Part shown: positions 42,948 to 53,143 of the stretch, piece after piece | Numbering within the stretch: the first letter of the stretch is position 1 | How the letters are laid out: each line of letters starts with the position of its first letter | NCBI GenBank assembly: GCA_934047225.1 | Contig: OW204005.1 | Span: 19,724,396 to 19,788,395 of the forward strand | DNA length: 64,000 nucleotides | Source of the DNA: Ypsolopha sequella | Lineage: Eukaryota > Arthropoda > Insecta > Lepidoptera > Ypsolophidae | Direction of reading: 5' to 3' | Notes under the pieces: model-generated | Told to the model about the DNA's origin: nothing | The model's input: only the letters and a program-made list of their open reading frames with translations | Databases searched by the model: none | Made by a program: the position numbers and the translations under genes

Positions 42948-43291
42948 CAGTAGGGCCTCGCTAATTCGGACCTCCGCTTATCCGGTGATCCCTGGAATCC
43001 GGACAGGCAAGCGGGGCTTCTTAGGGGAAATAAACTTCGTTTTTTTTAACTTCATGTTAAATTGGCAGATTTCTTACACGTTTTACAAAGTAATTCTCTA
43101 CATATGTAGTTTTGTATTTATGTATTGTCTGTTTTGTTTGTCTCACTTATTGTTTTTCGATAATTAACTAAATAAACTTAAGGTTAACATGTATTTTAAT
43201 ACCATTAAAATATTGCAGACCACAATCCGGACGCCTCGGTAATCTGCAAAGGGCCTGTTTTTTGCCTATCCTGATTAGCGAGGCCCTACTG
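42948..43291. mobile_element. Pogo/Tigger-like MITE, 344 bp
   Basis: CAGTAGGGCCTCGCTAATTC and GATTAGCGAGGCCCTACTG are inverted ends, with TA duplications at 42946-42947 and 43292-43293. CAGT...GCCTCGC ends resemble Tigger-type TIRs. The termini do not match the pogo element at 52632, so that transposase is not its obvious partner. Confidence 0.85.
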
Positions 43292-43314
43292 TACAACAAA
43301 TATATATATTTATT

Positions 43315-43560
43315 TATTTTTTATTTATTTACTTAAATGGTTAGTATTACAGAAAAACTTAATTAGGCCTATCCTAAGGTTAGTAAAATACAAAAATAGA
43401 GAAAAAAAAGAATTTGGGACTAATAATACCCAAAGCAGGCTTCCGACACATTAACAGATTCTTTCTCAGACTGTAAAACTAACAACCTAGCACATAATAA
43501 TAGTTTCGAATATGTGTGCTCCGATACTAGAGTTCTCCGTAACACGGAAGCACTATGAAG
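43315..43560 (-). repeat. Possible LINE 3' UTR, minus strand
   Basis: TTTATTTATTTTTTATTTATTTACTTAAAT run followed by mixed sequence, a layout of reversed AATA-tailed retroposons. No coding remnant visible. Confidence 0.35.
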
Positions 43561-43562
43561 TT

Positions 43563-43800
43563 ATTTTCGCCAAAGTTATATTATATAACACATTGGAATA
43601 CAGGTGATAAAAGGAAGTAAAAATAATGCGAAATATTGGAGAAAAACAGCAGGATAACCAGAACACACATAACAACAAAGTTTGACATAGCCGTAGTAGT
43701 TATTGGCCGGACCTATGCTAGCGCCATCTGTAATTAGCTTTGCCTGTGGATCCCCATTACATCGCGCAATCAAAGTTTTTATCGAATGCACAAATACCCA
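43563..43800 (-). repeat. Repeat EE, copy 1
   Basis: Inverted match to 61745-61960 (TGCTAGCGCCATCTGTAATT, GCCTGTGGATCCCCATTAC). Confidence 0.8.
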
Positions 43801-43828
43801 GCGCATTAATTACCGAAAGCATTGTAGA

Positions 43829-44133
43829 TGCTGCAGTCAATACTTATAGCCGGTCAAAAGTAGTTTCGACTAAGTTGGTCTGAAGTAATTTTGATTAAAA
43901 AGTGTTTCTGGGTTGTCATAAAAAATTACCACGAAGGTCAGGTATGGCGGTACTTGCCATACCTAACCTTCTAACCTAACCTACCGGCTCTCTTCTGCGC
44001 TGCAGGACATCCGAAAAACTAATTTTGCCAGCGAATATCAGTCAGCACTACGTCCTTAGTCAAAACTAGTTTTGACTGACTCATTCTCGCAGTCAAAAGT
44101 AGTTTTGACCAGTTATGACTTTTGACTGTGACA
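43829..44133. mobile_element. MITE CC, copy 2
   Basis: Inverted counterpart of 40803-41076 (CCGGTCAAAAGTAGTTTCGA ... GTCATAACTGG in reverse ... GACTGTGACA), with an extra GGCGGTACTTGCCATACC segment. Confidence 0.75.
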
Positions 44134-44156
44134 TAGATTCACCCCACATTGCATAT

Positions 44157-44700
44157 ATTCCCAAGCACAATTCTGCTGCTTATGGGAAGTCCTTTTCGGT
44201 CAAGGCCGTTCGTCTGTGGAATGATTTACCCACGAAGATTTAAAAAGAATTTAAAATCACATCATGAAGTTTCTTTAGGTTGGTAGTCTCACTTCATCAC
44301 TCAGTCTATTGATATTTTTATATATAGTATATATTAAGAGTATATTAAGTAGTTATTATTATTATTATTTTTTTTTATTTGTATGTATACGATATGTATG
44401 TATCAAACATAAAATATATTGTGTAAGTTTTGTTGGATAGGAGTATATTATATATTAGGCATTATGTATATTCACTTTATTGGTTTTGATTCTTCTTTTA
44501 TTTATGTATTTTGTAAATTGGTATCCCCCTCCACATTACGTAAAATAATACTTTCTTCACCACCCAAAGGTTGGCTGGAAGAAATCGCTTTAAGTGATAA
44601 GTCCGCCCTTGTACAACATTGTGAGTTCAAAACTCTGTACTCAATTTTTTATTTGACCGTGTACAATAAAGTGTGTATTCATTCATTCATAGATATATTA
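44157..44700 (+). pseudogene. LINE ORF2 C-terminus and 3' UTR
   Basis: Encodes IPKHNSAAYGKSFSVKAVRL, WNDLPTKI and a stop at about 44241, the usual ...S(V/I)RLWN.LP C-terminus of CR1/Jockey-like ORF2 proteins. The 3' UTR carries GGCTGGAAGAAATCGCTTTA and GTGTACAATAAAGTGTGTAT and ends in an ATTCATTCATTCAT tail. The same UTR is seen reversed at 51634-51772. Confidence 0.8.
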
Positions 44701-45021
44701 GTACATTGATATACGAGAAAATTATACGTACTCGAATTTCGGTTACGCAAGTATTGTAATGTAAATTTTCCGATTATTATGCAATAATCATAATCATTGT
44801 AATTATTCTGTAGTTTAGTTACCAAAGTAAAGGGTAGAGGCCACTAGAGGCTGCGTGTCGGCATTTGGCGAATTGAATTTAATTAAAGCAAAAAAATGTT
44901 CATAGGCTAATCTCATTCTTGTCTTACATGGCCCCAGGGGCACAAGATGATGCTGTGATAATTGGGCAAGATTAATTCCAAGAGTTTTAGGTGCTAGTGC
45001 TGCCATCTCTGATCGGCAACA

Positions 45022-45272
45022 GCAAAAATAAAGTGAAGTTTTCGTATTGTTAGAAATTTCGCAGCTAACTTGAAAGTTTAATTAATTGCAATTTGCAATT
45101 TCTTCCTTATTTCAATAGTTATTTTGTAATGCATCATAAATTAGTGTTTCAGAAAATACATACTAATATTTGTATTTCAGTAAATAATATAACCAAAAAT
45201 GCAACAACTAGGCCCGCCATATATTTCGTTTGTAAATATTGGAACGCGAAGGAAAAAGTTTCCCCATCCCTG
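45022..45272. repeat. hAT MITE, 5'-truncated copy of 33180-33501
   Basis: AAGTGAAGTTTTCGTATTG to GTTTCCCCATCCCTG, matching the right 250 bp of the earlier element. Confidence 0.8.
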
Positions 45273-45339
45273 GTCTTGTTACTGCCGTTTTAGTCATTCT
45301 GGCGTTACTGACTTCCGTAGATTTTGTGGAACTTCCAGG

Positions 45340-45745
45340 ACAGGCTCCTATTCGGCGAGTATCCGAAGGACGTATGTCGACCAAATTGGCGACAAACTAG
45401 AGAAGAGCAACGTCAAAAGTATCCGCAAGTCAACCACACGGGCGTAGCCAGGTTTTAGCTACAGGGGGGGGGACAAAAAGTGCATGAAATAAAATTAATA
45501 TTCATTATGTTTGTGAATAATTGTTTGCAAACACAAAACTTTTCTAGCAGCTGCTAGCAAAAGTGGTACTTGATCCGCAACCCCCCCCCTGGCTAAGCCC
45601 ATGGTCGACCAAATTGGCGACAAACTAAAAAAGGGCAACGTCAAAAGTACCCATAATAGAAAAGCTTTTATGACTAGATTGATGGATATGGAAGAGGCCT
45701 ATCAGAATGGAAATCTTCCCCTCTGGCAGACAGGTATGTAAGTAC
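45340..45745 (+). pseudogene. LINE ORF2 C-terminus (O family), duplicated and split by hAT
   Basis: RRTYVDQIGDKLEKSNVKS ends at 45436. After the hAT insertion, VDQIGDKLKKGNVKSTHNRK followed by LMDMEEAYQNGNLPLWQT restarts about 20 codons back. This is the longest O-family protein stretch in the window and shows that the short O segments elsewhere are its terminal part. Confidence 0.75.
45437..45603. mobile_element. hAT-like MITE, CACGGGCGTAGCCAGG ends
   Basis: Left CACGGGCGTAGCCAGG and right CCCTGGCTAAGCCCATG, with subterminal G/C homopolymers. Octamers GTCAACCA and GTCGACCA differ at one base, although the surrounding LINE duplication makes this ambiguous. Confidence 0.7.
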
Positions 45746-45956
45746 CAACAATATAATAAATAAATAACTAGTTAGCACCCATATATATGCACAGAAAGCA
45801 GGCAACCTTGACTATCTTAGAAAGTGCAGCGCGTGAGGTAGTGGTGTTCTATTCTCTGTCGTGACAAGGCACAATTATATACATTATCAATGTAAAGTAG
45901 GTATTACTATTCTGTTATCTAATTACGTTGTCAGATATCTACATGCGATGATTTGT

Positions 45957-46447
45957 TTAAGGCGAGGATATACAGAGAAATCGGTCCTGCTCTAACGCTT
46001 TCAATTTACACTGGTCTATCCTGCTCAGTGGAAGCGGGCCGTTGAGAAATCTCGCGATTTTTTATCTATTATTTTGGAATTGGAGAGCTGTTAGAACATA
46101 GGTTTATTGTAGATAACTAAATCTCATCGAGTACCAGCATGGGCAGCATGACACAGTCACTGTGAGAAGAAGGCCTTTTTACTTATAAAAAAGCCGGCCG
46201 ACGTTGGCGAAACTTGGCAGGTTGTGTATAGTCACGAAAAAAATTGAGGCTTTTTTCATGTTAAAATATTTCACGTAGAACCAGCATCAAACTTTGTTGA
46301 TACGATAACACTCGATAAGAATAGCTAGAAAAACATTTTCTGCCGCAAGTCGGTCTGGCCGTTAGTCTGTCCGACCATCGAGTACCAGCATTAAATCAAT
46401 GTACTATTGTAGCCTTGACCAACCTGAAATCCCCTAGTTTGCCTTAA
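45957..46447. mobile_element. TTAA element, D-like, carrying a retroposon
   Basis: TTAAGGCGAGGATATACAG to AGTTTGCCTTAA. TCCTGCTCTAACGCTTTCAA and GTCTATCCTGCTC resemble element D. An insertion with 16-bp direct repeats occupies 46141-46375. Its right TTAA is the left TTAA of C. Confidence 0.5.
46141..46375. mobile_element. Retroposon between 16-bp direct repeats
   Basis: Flanked by CATCGAGTACCAGCAT at 46125-46140 and 46376-46391. The content (GGCCGACGTTGGCGAAACTT, TCTGGCCGTTAGTCTGTCCG) is F-like in style. A long duplication fits target-primed insertion. Confidence 0.6.
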
Positions 46448-46867
46448 GGGGCTATACCGTGAAAATTGACACTTTTTGAAGTTATTTATCTGCTCTTTTA
46501 ATGAAGTTCCAAGTAAAATAAATTAGTATAACAATTTTGGAACCTTTTACTAGATTTTGGTCTATCAGAAACGCGATAGGAGGAATTTCATTCGATAGAA
46601 ATAATTATTGAAATCAGGTCTAAATTTACACTTTTTTTGATATTCTGACAAATTGGGATAGCATACAGACTTGAAAAATATTTATTTAGATGGGTTTTAA
46701 CTACACCTAAATTACTGGTTATGGAATTTTTTGTAGCTATTTTAGTTAATTTTGAATTAATTTAAAACCGCCTTTTTGACAATTTTCCCCGATTCCGTCC
46801 CTTTCGCACTGCGGGTCTTTTTGCCTGGAGTAACGGGGACCTTTGCTAGCACGGTATATCACCTTAA
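46444..46867 (-). mobile_element. TTAA element, subfamily C, 424 bp
   Basis: TTAAGGGGCTATACCG to GGTATATCACCTTAA. Contains the superfamily core TCGATAGAAATAATTATTGA and the CCGTCCCTTTCGCACTGCGG box, placing C with A and B. Confidence 0.85.
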
Positions 46868-46869
46868 GT

Positions 46870-46985
46870 CAGTGGCGTGCACAGAACTTTTTTCCGGAAA
46901 AGCAATCAGAAGGTCAAGTACGACAATAAAAAAAATATGAAAAAATTTAAATAACACTTTGAAAAAAAAAAAGTTTGTATGACGC
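46870..46985 (+). repeat. Half of the hAT MITE seen at 18117
   Basis: CAGTGGCGTGCACAGAACTT to AAGTTTGTATGACGCCAGG, matching the left half of 18117-18379. No right terminus. Confidence 0.75.
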
Positions 46986-46989
46986 CAGG

Positions 46990-47270
46990 TTCATTCGATG
47001 GAAATAATTATTGAAATCAGGTCTAAATTTACACTTTTTTTGATATTCTGATAAATTAGCATAGCATACAGACTTGAAAAATATTTATTTAGATGGGTTT
47101 TAACTACACCTAAATTACTGGTTATGGAATTTTTTGTAGCTATTTTAGTTAATTTTGAATTAATTTAAAACCGACTTTTTGACAATTTTCCCCGATTCCG
47201 TCCCTTCCGCACTGCGGGTCTTTCTGCCTGGAGTAACGGGGACCTTTGCTAGCACGGTATATCACCTTAA
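46990..47270 (-). repeat. Duplicated 3' part of subfamily C
   Basis: Repeats 46587-46867 at about 98% identity by eye, ending in the same TTAAGTCAG. The 5' part is absent. Confidence 0.85.
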
Positions 47271-47403
47271 GTCAGCCTGGCCGTTTTTCCTGTACGAACT
47301 TGTATGTTGGTATTCCGCAATTAATTTGGCAAAAACTTAGCATCTTGAATATGAGACAGGGTGTACGAGGGAATGGGGGTCTCTACGGTAGAACGTTTTT
47401 ATT

Positions 47404-47790
47404 TTTTTTCAATGCAAGTGTTCGTAAAGGCCCACTTTTTCATCAAAACCGAACAAAAAGTCGATTATTTTGCCCTAGGGCTTTTTTTTTTAATTTATTT
47501 ACAATGGTTGGCTAACCTTACAGCCTTTCCTGTGTACCATAAATGTTATACTTTTTTTCCACTGTTTAACGCCTCTGGATACAGTCCTTTTGAGCCAATC
47601 ATAATTTAAAGTTCACAAGATTATATTTGTTTTATTTCCTCACACTATGCATTGAAAAACGTAGTATGATACACGGGCGTAAGAGCAATAAATTACTCGG
47701 TTACGTTTAAAACACTCCCTACGCTCGTGTTTTAAACCGTCCTCGTAATTTATCTTTTCGCCCTAGTAGCATAAACTACTATTATTAAGC
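47404..47790 (+). repeat. Repeat L, copy 3
   Basis: As 11573-11935, but with an extra palindromic stretch GTTTAAAACACTCCC...GTGTTTTAAAC at 47707-47738. Confidence 0.8.
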
Positions 47791-47920
47791 ACCAAAAGTA
47801 TTAGACACCTGTTACTAGCAATATTGTCCCTAGTCATAGTCATAGTCTGTTTATGTTTGTTCAAGTTCAGAGCATAAAAGGGTCACATTTGGGGATGGTT
47901 TCCACGTCATCTAGAACCAG

Positions 47921-48082
47921 GGGCTCTACCGCGTAATGCTCATTTGTATCAACTTCAAGCAAATGCATGCGAAATTCAACGCGTGCAAAAGAGATGGCAT
48001 GTTAGGCGGGCGTCGTCGCACGCACGACAAATTTCAATCTCAAGTTGATGTTGATGAAAATGAGAATTACGCGGTAGACCCA
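47921..48082. mobile_element. CWG element S, copy 2
   Basis: GGGCTCTACCGCGTAATGC to GAATTACGCGGTAGACCCA, flanked by CAG (47918-47920) and CTG (48083-48085). The interior is 50 bp longer than copy 1, with a GTCGTCGCACGCACGACA segment. Confidence 0.78.
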
Positions 48083-48099
48083 CTGTATGCAACCAAGGT

Positions 48100-48523
48100 T
48101 TAAAGGCGATACCAAAAAAAAAGGGGTTTTCTCGAATCTATTTACCCCACTATAACGTTCTCTACGTATTTCATTTTTGGGTAAATGTTTATTGAGTATT
48201 TGTTGAAGATTCTCACTGAAGGAAAACGCGATTGGATGAAATTTTCTCGATAGAATTTAATTCCGAAAAGACCTCTAATTTGTTTTACTTTTTCCTGTAA
48301 TTCTGAAATACTAACTAATTTCATTGTGAAATTGCATTCAAAATGTAGATATTATGTATTTCTAAAGTCTCCTTGAAAATCTTTTTGACAAAATTTCTTA
48401 ATACATTTTATATTAATAAAAAACCGACGTTTTGCTACTTTTCCACGAATCCGTCCCACTCGCACTGAGGGTTTTTTCGCATATGTAGTAACAGGGACGC
48501 TAAAACTTTTACGTAGCGCCGTT
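48100..48523 (-). mobile_element. TTAA element, diverged A-like
   Basis: TTAAAGGCGATACC to TTTACGTAGCGCCG (final TTAA lost). Ends like A but with a diverged middle. CCGTCCCACTCGCACTGAGG is retained. Confidence 0.7.
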
Positions 48524-48971
48524 TACGTTTACGTTTTACTTTTACGTATGGGGCGGCGTGCGTCTGCGTATGTGAGCTCGAATCTGAGCGTTTGTGCTAA
48601 GATTCACTTACTCTGATTTTAGTGACCGCAGATCGCAGAACGCGGCTGTTGAAAGGGTTTCTTATTCACTAAGGAACCGTAACAACACATGTTGCCAAAG
48701 AGGTAGGAAGGTACTAAAAGAAAGTACTCAACACGTATGTGGTGTCACGCATAAGTAATTCACGGGAAACTTGAGAACTCTCGTTCAGACGGAGCCGTGC
48801 TAATTTTCTTGTCTAGATGACATATTATGTGGGCTGTTGAAACGGTTATTTTAAATAATAAAATTTACATACAAGACGACATTATGTGAAAGGAGTGGCT
48901 GAATGATCTCGCGAACAGTGATTAGATCAGATTTCTTGTACAACAAACACATCATCGTTCTATTCGGTTGC

Positions 48972-49401
48972 TTAAGGGGCTGCACAATGCTAAAATTCAG
49001 TCCTACTCTAACTGTTTTGTGTTTTAACTGTCTATCCTACTCTATGCAGATGCAATGCAAGCAAAATTTTAGTTATTATGAAATCGCGGCTACAATAGGA
49101 CATTTACTATAATTTCTTTATGTAATAAATATGTTTTTTTCTAGTTAGTATCTGCGTGAGTTGGTTTCGTTTCAATCGGTTATGAAATATGGAAACTGAA
49201 TCGCTTTGTTTGTAAAATTCATGCTTTTTTTAAAGTATTAAAATTAAAAGAAGATTTAAAGTGTGTTTATTTATAAAGTGTAATTAATAATTGTCTTGAG
49301 TCAAAAAACATCCAAATATATATTTTTTTTATTTTTACCATCTACATTGACGGAACTGAATCCTATGCAAAGCTGATGTTTAGCATTGTGGAGCCCCTTA
49401 A
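48972..49401. mobile_element. TTAA element D, 430 bp
   Basis: TIR TTAAGGGGCTGCACAATGCT at the left and AGCATTGTGGAGCCCCTTAA at the right (one mismatch in 22). A second copy starts at 63588. The 69-codon frame inside is not a known protein. Confidence 0.88.
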
Positions 49402-49674
49402 AGCCCAGTACAGACGGTGAAACGCAACTGCAACGAAACCCTTTTGAAATTATTGGTATGAAACCAGTTTCAATAGTTTTCCACACACGCCGCAACCTAA
49501 ATTGTACCAAAATGTGATGAATTTACCACAATCATTTCGGTTTTCCTGAGAACAGACGTCTGCAAAATGTCTAGTTCTAGTTAAGAAAGAGGTGTAAAAG
49601 AAGAACTATGTGGATACATCACTACATTGAGAAGAATATCAACTGTCGTATGCTTGTAGCTGCCAAAGAATTAC

Positions 49675-49787
49675 AACAATATTTATGGGAGCTCCCATAC
49701 AACAGACATGTTTTTTTTTGCCATTTTTATAGATAATGGTACGTAACCCTTCGTGCGCGAGTCCTACTCGCACTTGGCCGGTTTTTA
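49675..49787 (-). repeat. F retroposon, 3'-truncated, minus strand
   Basis: GGGAGCTCCCATACAACAGA ... CGCACTTGGCCGGTTTTTA; the 5' portion of F only. Confidence 0.8.
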
Positions 49788-50649
49788 TTTCATTGTGCCA
49801 CTGATTCTGTCCCGTTTTGGCCAAAAATAACCCATATAACGATAACCATGGCCAATAAATTATCATTTGATTTCAGCAAAACGTAGTTAAAAATCTAGTT
49901 TTTGTGCCAAGTTTTCAATGCTGCAACGAAGTTCCGCATATGAAAACCGTGGTCCAAAATATAGAGCTCTGTCGTCAACCTTTGACATTTGCGACAAACT
50001 TTTCACTCAACGCTGCAGAAACCTTTATTCCAACGTCATTAGAATCATTATTACATATAGTTTGTCAGGTTTCAGTGATCTAGGATGTCTTTCTCGAGGC
50101 CAGGAGATCAGGTCGCTATGGCGCCAGACTCAGACGCCATCTTGGAAAATGGGGCAGCCATTACTGTTGTTATTGCTTACTTAGGTTAGTTAATAAATTG
50201 GGATAACTTTCAAAATTAATACTTTGATAATAAATGTAGTTGGTTGGATAGAAGCTAATGTTTTTCTACATAGACTTTTATTAATCCTAATAATAAGCTT
50301 TTGACACAAAGGACCGCATTTTAACATCGAATAAAAGTTAAAATTTTGCAAATTGTACCTTTTGTTTATTAAAATCCAGGCAAAATATTATATACCTGCT
50401 TGTAGTATCATAAAGCCAAGAAATAAATAAGGATTAGGAACCTTTTAGGGTCGTTACCTGACAACCAAGCAGGTAGGTAAATACTTGAGTCAAAGATCGC
50501 ATTACATTTTTTTTTTATTTTAAGGAAATCTTTAAGTGGTTCTTACTATAATCAAATTACTTTTGGATGGTTCTTATGAAACCAGTTTTCATTCTTCTAT
50601 GTTCTATTCAATTATTGGGGTAACATTTAAAATCACACTGTACATTGTA
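49788..50649. other. No gene or clear repeat seen
   Basis: The 88-codon frame at 49918 shows no family signature. It lies in moderately GC sequence near 50090-50160 that I cannot place. Confidence 0.4.
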
Positions 50650-51356
50650 AATTCTACTTGAACAATCCGGCGTTTGTATGTATGTTTGTCCGACGATAAC
50701 TCGATTATCGTTGATCGGAACGTCATGAAATTTGGTAGGCGAGTAAATGAGACAAAATGAATTTTAAAGTTTGAACATGAGTCAAATCGGTCAAAGGGTT
50801 GGCGAGATATGGGGTTGGGGGTTAGCAAGTTCACAGTTCGGGGTGAACTACTTGTTATATATAATTGAACGAGTGAGCTGTTAGAATATACAAAAAACAA
50901 ATCAATATAATTTCAACACTATATTTTGTCTCTTTCTCACTTGTTAATATTTGTTTTTATGAACGAGCTCTCTACAACCACTTAACAAGTCCCTTGGATA
51001 GTTTGGTTACTAAGCTGCGTTTTCACCGCATATACGTGACACACCTCTCCTGATAAAATAACGATGAATAAATAGAATATTATTTGGATCGATAAACTCT
51101 GCATTTTACTGGAATACCTATATCCTAACATGAGCGAAGCGAACGAAGTTCTCCGAGTCTACTTGAACAATCCGGGGTTTGTTTGTATGTGTACGAATAT
51201 CTGTCCGACGATAACACGCGTATCGTGAATCGGAACGTCATGAAATTTGGTAGGCGAGTAAATGAGACAAACATCATTTTCAAGTTCAAATATGAGCCAA
51301 ATCGGTCAAGATCGAATCGCGAGTTCACAGTTCGGGGCGAACTACTAGTAATATAA
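50650..51356 (+). repeat. Repeat I, two tandem copies split by H
   Basis: 50656-50877 and 51132-51356 are successive I units (AACAATCCGGCGTTTGTATG..., ...AACTACTTGTTATATATAATTGAACGAGTGAG). H sits at the junction. Confidence 0.8.
50878..51131. mobile_element. Element H, copy 2
   Basis: CTGTTAGAATATACAAAAAAC to CCTATATCCTAACAT, inverted relative to copy 1, flanked by GAG (50875-50877, 51132-51134). Repeat I at 37183 shows the uninterrupted GAGTGAGCGAAG. Confidence 0.78.
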
Positions 51357-51633
51357 TGAAGTTTTGAATGTAGGCATTCCAGGATGAGAAGAAGTAACAT
51401 TTATAAACACGCCATAGTTCAGCGAACCCGCATTATGTTGCGTACGCGCTGATAACACTTTCTATGTTGCAGCCACGTCATTGTAACTCTACGCCAGTCA
51501 AGGGGGCAATCGCCTCAGTTTTATTGTTTAAGGCGATATGTAAAAGTTTTAGCATCCCTGTTACTCCATATGCGAAAAAACCCTCAGTGCGAGAGGGACG
51601 GATTCGTGGAAAAGTAGCAAAAAGTCGGTTTTT

Positions 51634-51772
51634 TATTCTTTATTGTACACATATACAGAGACAGGGATACATTACATTTAAACAATATGCACATTGGCGT
51701 GCTTATCTCTAAGAAGAGATTTCTTTCAGCAAAACCAACAGGAAATAACAAACAAAAAAAAAATTATTTATA
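51634..51772 (-). repeat. LINE 3' UTR insertion, minus strand
   Basis: TTCTTTATTGTACACATATA ... TTATCTCTAAGAAGAGATTTC is the reverse of the UTR at about 44570-44690. 5'-truncated insertion. Confidence 0.75.
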
Positions 51773-51813
51773 TAAAATGTACTAAAGTTGCTATCAAAAT
51801 TTCGTTTAACCAG

Positions 51814-52044
51814 CGGGCCTATTATGTATCTCTAGTTGCCAACCGGACTAGGTGCCTATCATCAAAAACATAAATATACTATCGAATTTCGATTGTCTAA
51901 GGATATGTTTGCATTTGAAATGACGTCACAGTTCGTAAATAGTTCAATATCTTCTAAAGGCAATTTTGAAAGTTCAGTTTTTATATATGTTTTTAACGAT
52001 AGGCACCCTGTCCAATTGGCAACCTTAGATACAGAATAGGGGGG
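51814..52044 (+). mobile_element. CWG element G in A
   Basis: 231 bp, flanked by CAG on both sides (51811-51813, 52045-52047). Confidence 0.9.
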
Positions 52045-52631
52045 CAGGTTCTAGATATCGTTAAAACCCATCTTATAAAATATAATTGCAGTCTATATAT
52101 CATTCTAAATTGTCAAACCAGGAGAATTGGTGTCGAAAACGACCTCATTTCAATAAATATTTCTATCGAGCCGAATTTCTCCAATCACGTTTCTGTTTTA
52201 ACAGATCCCTAGAAAAAGAATCCAAAAATAATGTACTATTTTATCAAATTAATACATTATTTACTGAAGTAGATATGCACGTTCTTAAAGTGTCGATTTT
52301 TTTTCGTAGCGCCTTAAAGTTGGTTATGGGCTAGTTTTGAGTCAAAAATGGGATTATATGATGATAATAATAATAACATCATCAGGGTGCACTACCATCG
52401 AAAATACTATGGCACTACAAACTGCTTTGTGTTAATTTGGTAATTTATATATAGTTTTTCCCTCTTCAATTTGTTTTGTTCTGTGTAACTTTACTGAAAG
52501 TAAATGTTGCGTTGTTATAATGCTGTGCACATGAATTTATTTACTTGCAAGATTTATGTGGAAACTTGTTTGGTTTTAAGATTAATTTATTGTTATTTGT
52601 ATTATGTGTTAAGAAAACTGTTTCTCAATTA

Positions 52632-52672
52632 GGGTCAACCTGGGTAATTGTAAACAGGGGTAGTTGTAAACA
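52632..52672 (+). promoter_or_regulatory. 5' TIR with two transposase-site-like motifs
   Basis: GGGTAATTGTAAACA at 52642-52656 and GGGGTAGTTGTAAACA at 52657-52672 lie in tandem. In pogo-family elements the CENP-B-like domain binds terminal sequences; assigning these motifs as its sites is inference. Confidence 0.65.
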
Positions 52673-52881
52673 GCATTAATAACTTTTGTATCTTGCACGT
52701 TTTCGGACTGCTACCAAAACGGAACGCACCTTGAGTCTTTTGTCTATGACGGAAATGACAGATTTCTAATGGCGTCCGCATAACCTCACTTTAAAGTGTG
52801 TGTCAAAAGTGCTCCCAAAAAAAAACAATTATTAATTAGTCATATAATTGAATAAACTGGTGTATTGTATAAAATTACTGG

Positions 52882-53134
52882 GTAAGTTCACTTGTTTCAT
52901 GTTTTAATGGATAGGTAAAGGAATGTGCTTTACATATTATACTTGTTTTAACCAAAAACATTCCCATACACGCGGCAAAACGACGTTTACAATTACCCAT
53001 AAAAAAAATGTTTATGGGGAATTGTAAACGCAAAAAGGGGTAATTGTAAATATTGGGGTAATTGTAAAAAATAAATGTTGCCACATACATTTTAGTACAA
53101 TAGAATAGTGGGGTGAAAGTGAACTTTTTTTCAG
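52882..53134 (+). other. Predicted 5'-UTR intron of the transposase transcript
   Basis: Donor G/GTAAGT at 52882 (consensus match) and acceptor TTTTTTTCAG ending at 53134, ten bases before the ATG at 53144. The 253-bp intron would contain five of the TAATTGTAAA-like motifs (52985-53070). Prediction from splice consensus only. Confidence 0.55.
52985..53070. promoter_or_regulatory. Left internal cluster of TAATTGTAAA motifs
   Basis: GTTTACAATTACCCA (inverted, 52985-52999), GGGGAATTGTAAACG (53016-53030), and GGGGTAATTGTAAA twice (53037-53070). A repeated transposase-binding or autoregulatory array is likely. Confidence 0.6.
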
Positions 53135-53143
53135 GTCTTCAGT

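Larger units (their letters stand above)
51528..52317 (+). mobile_element. TTAA element A carrying G and a LINE tail
   Basis: TTAAGGCGATATG to CGTAGCGCCTTAA. Insertions: reversed LINE 3' UTR at 51634-51772 and G at 51814-52044. The remaining A sequence is close to the copy at 10109. Confidence 0.9.

Noticed and set aside
42948..43291. MITE mobilised by the pogo element at 52632
   Set aside because: Both have TA duplications and pogo-like character, but their TIR sequences share no similarity beyond the superfamily level.
48085..48100. S next to an A-type element as a repeated composite (also at 23602-23606)
   Set aside because: The spacing and intervening bases differ in the two cases, so adjacency is probably coincidental.
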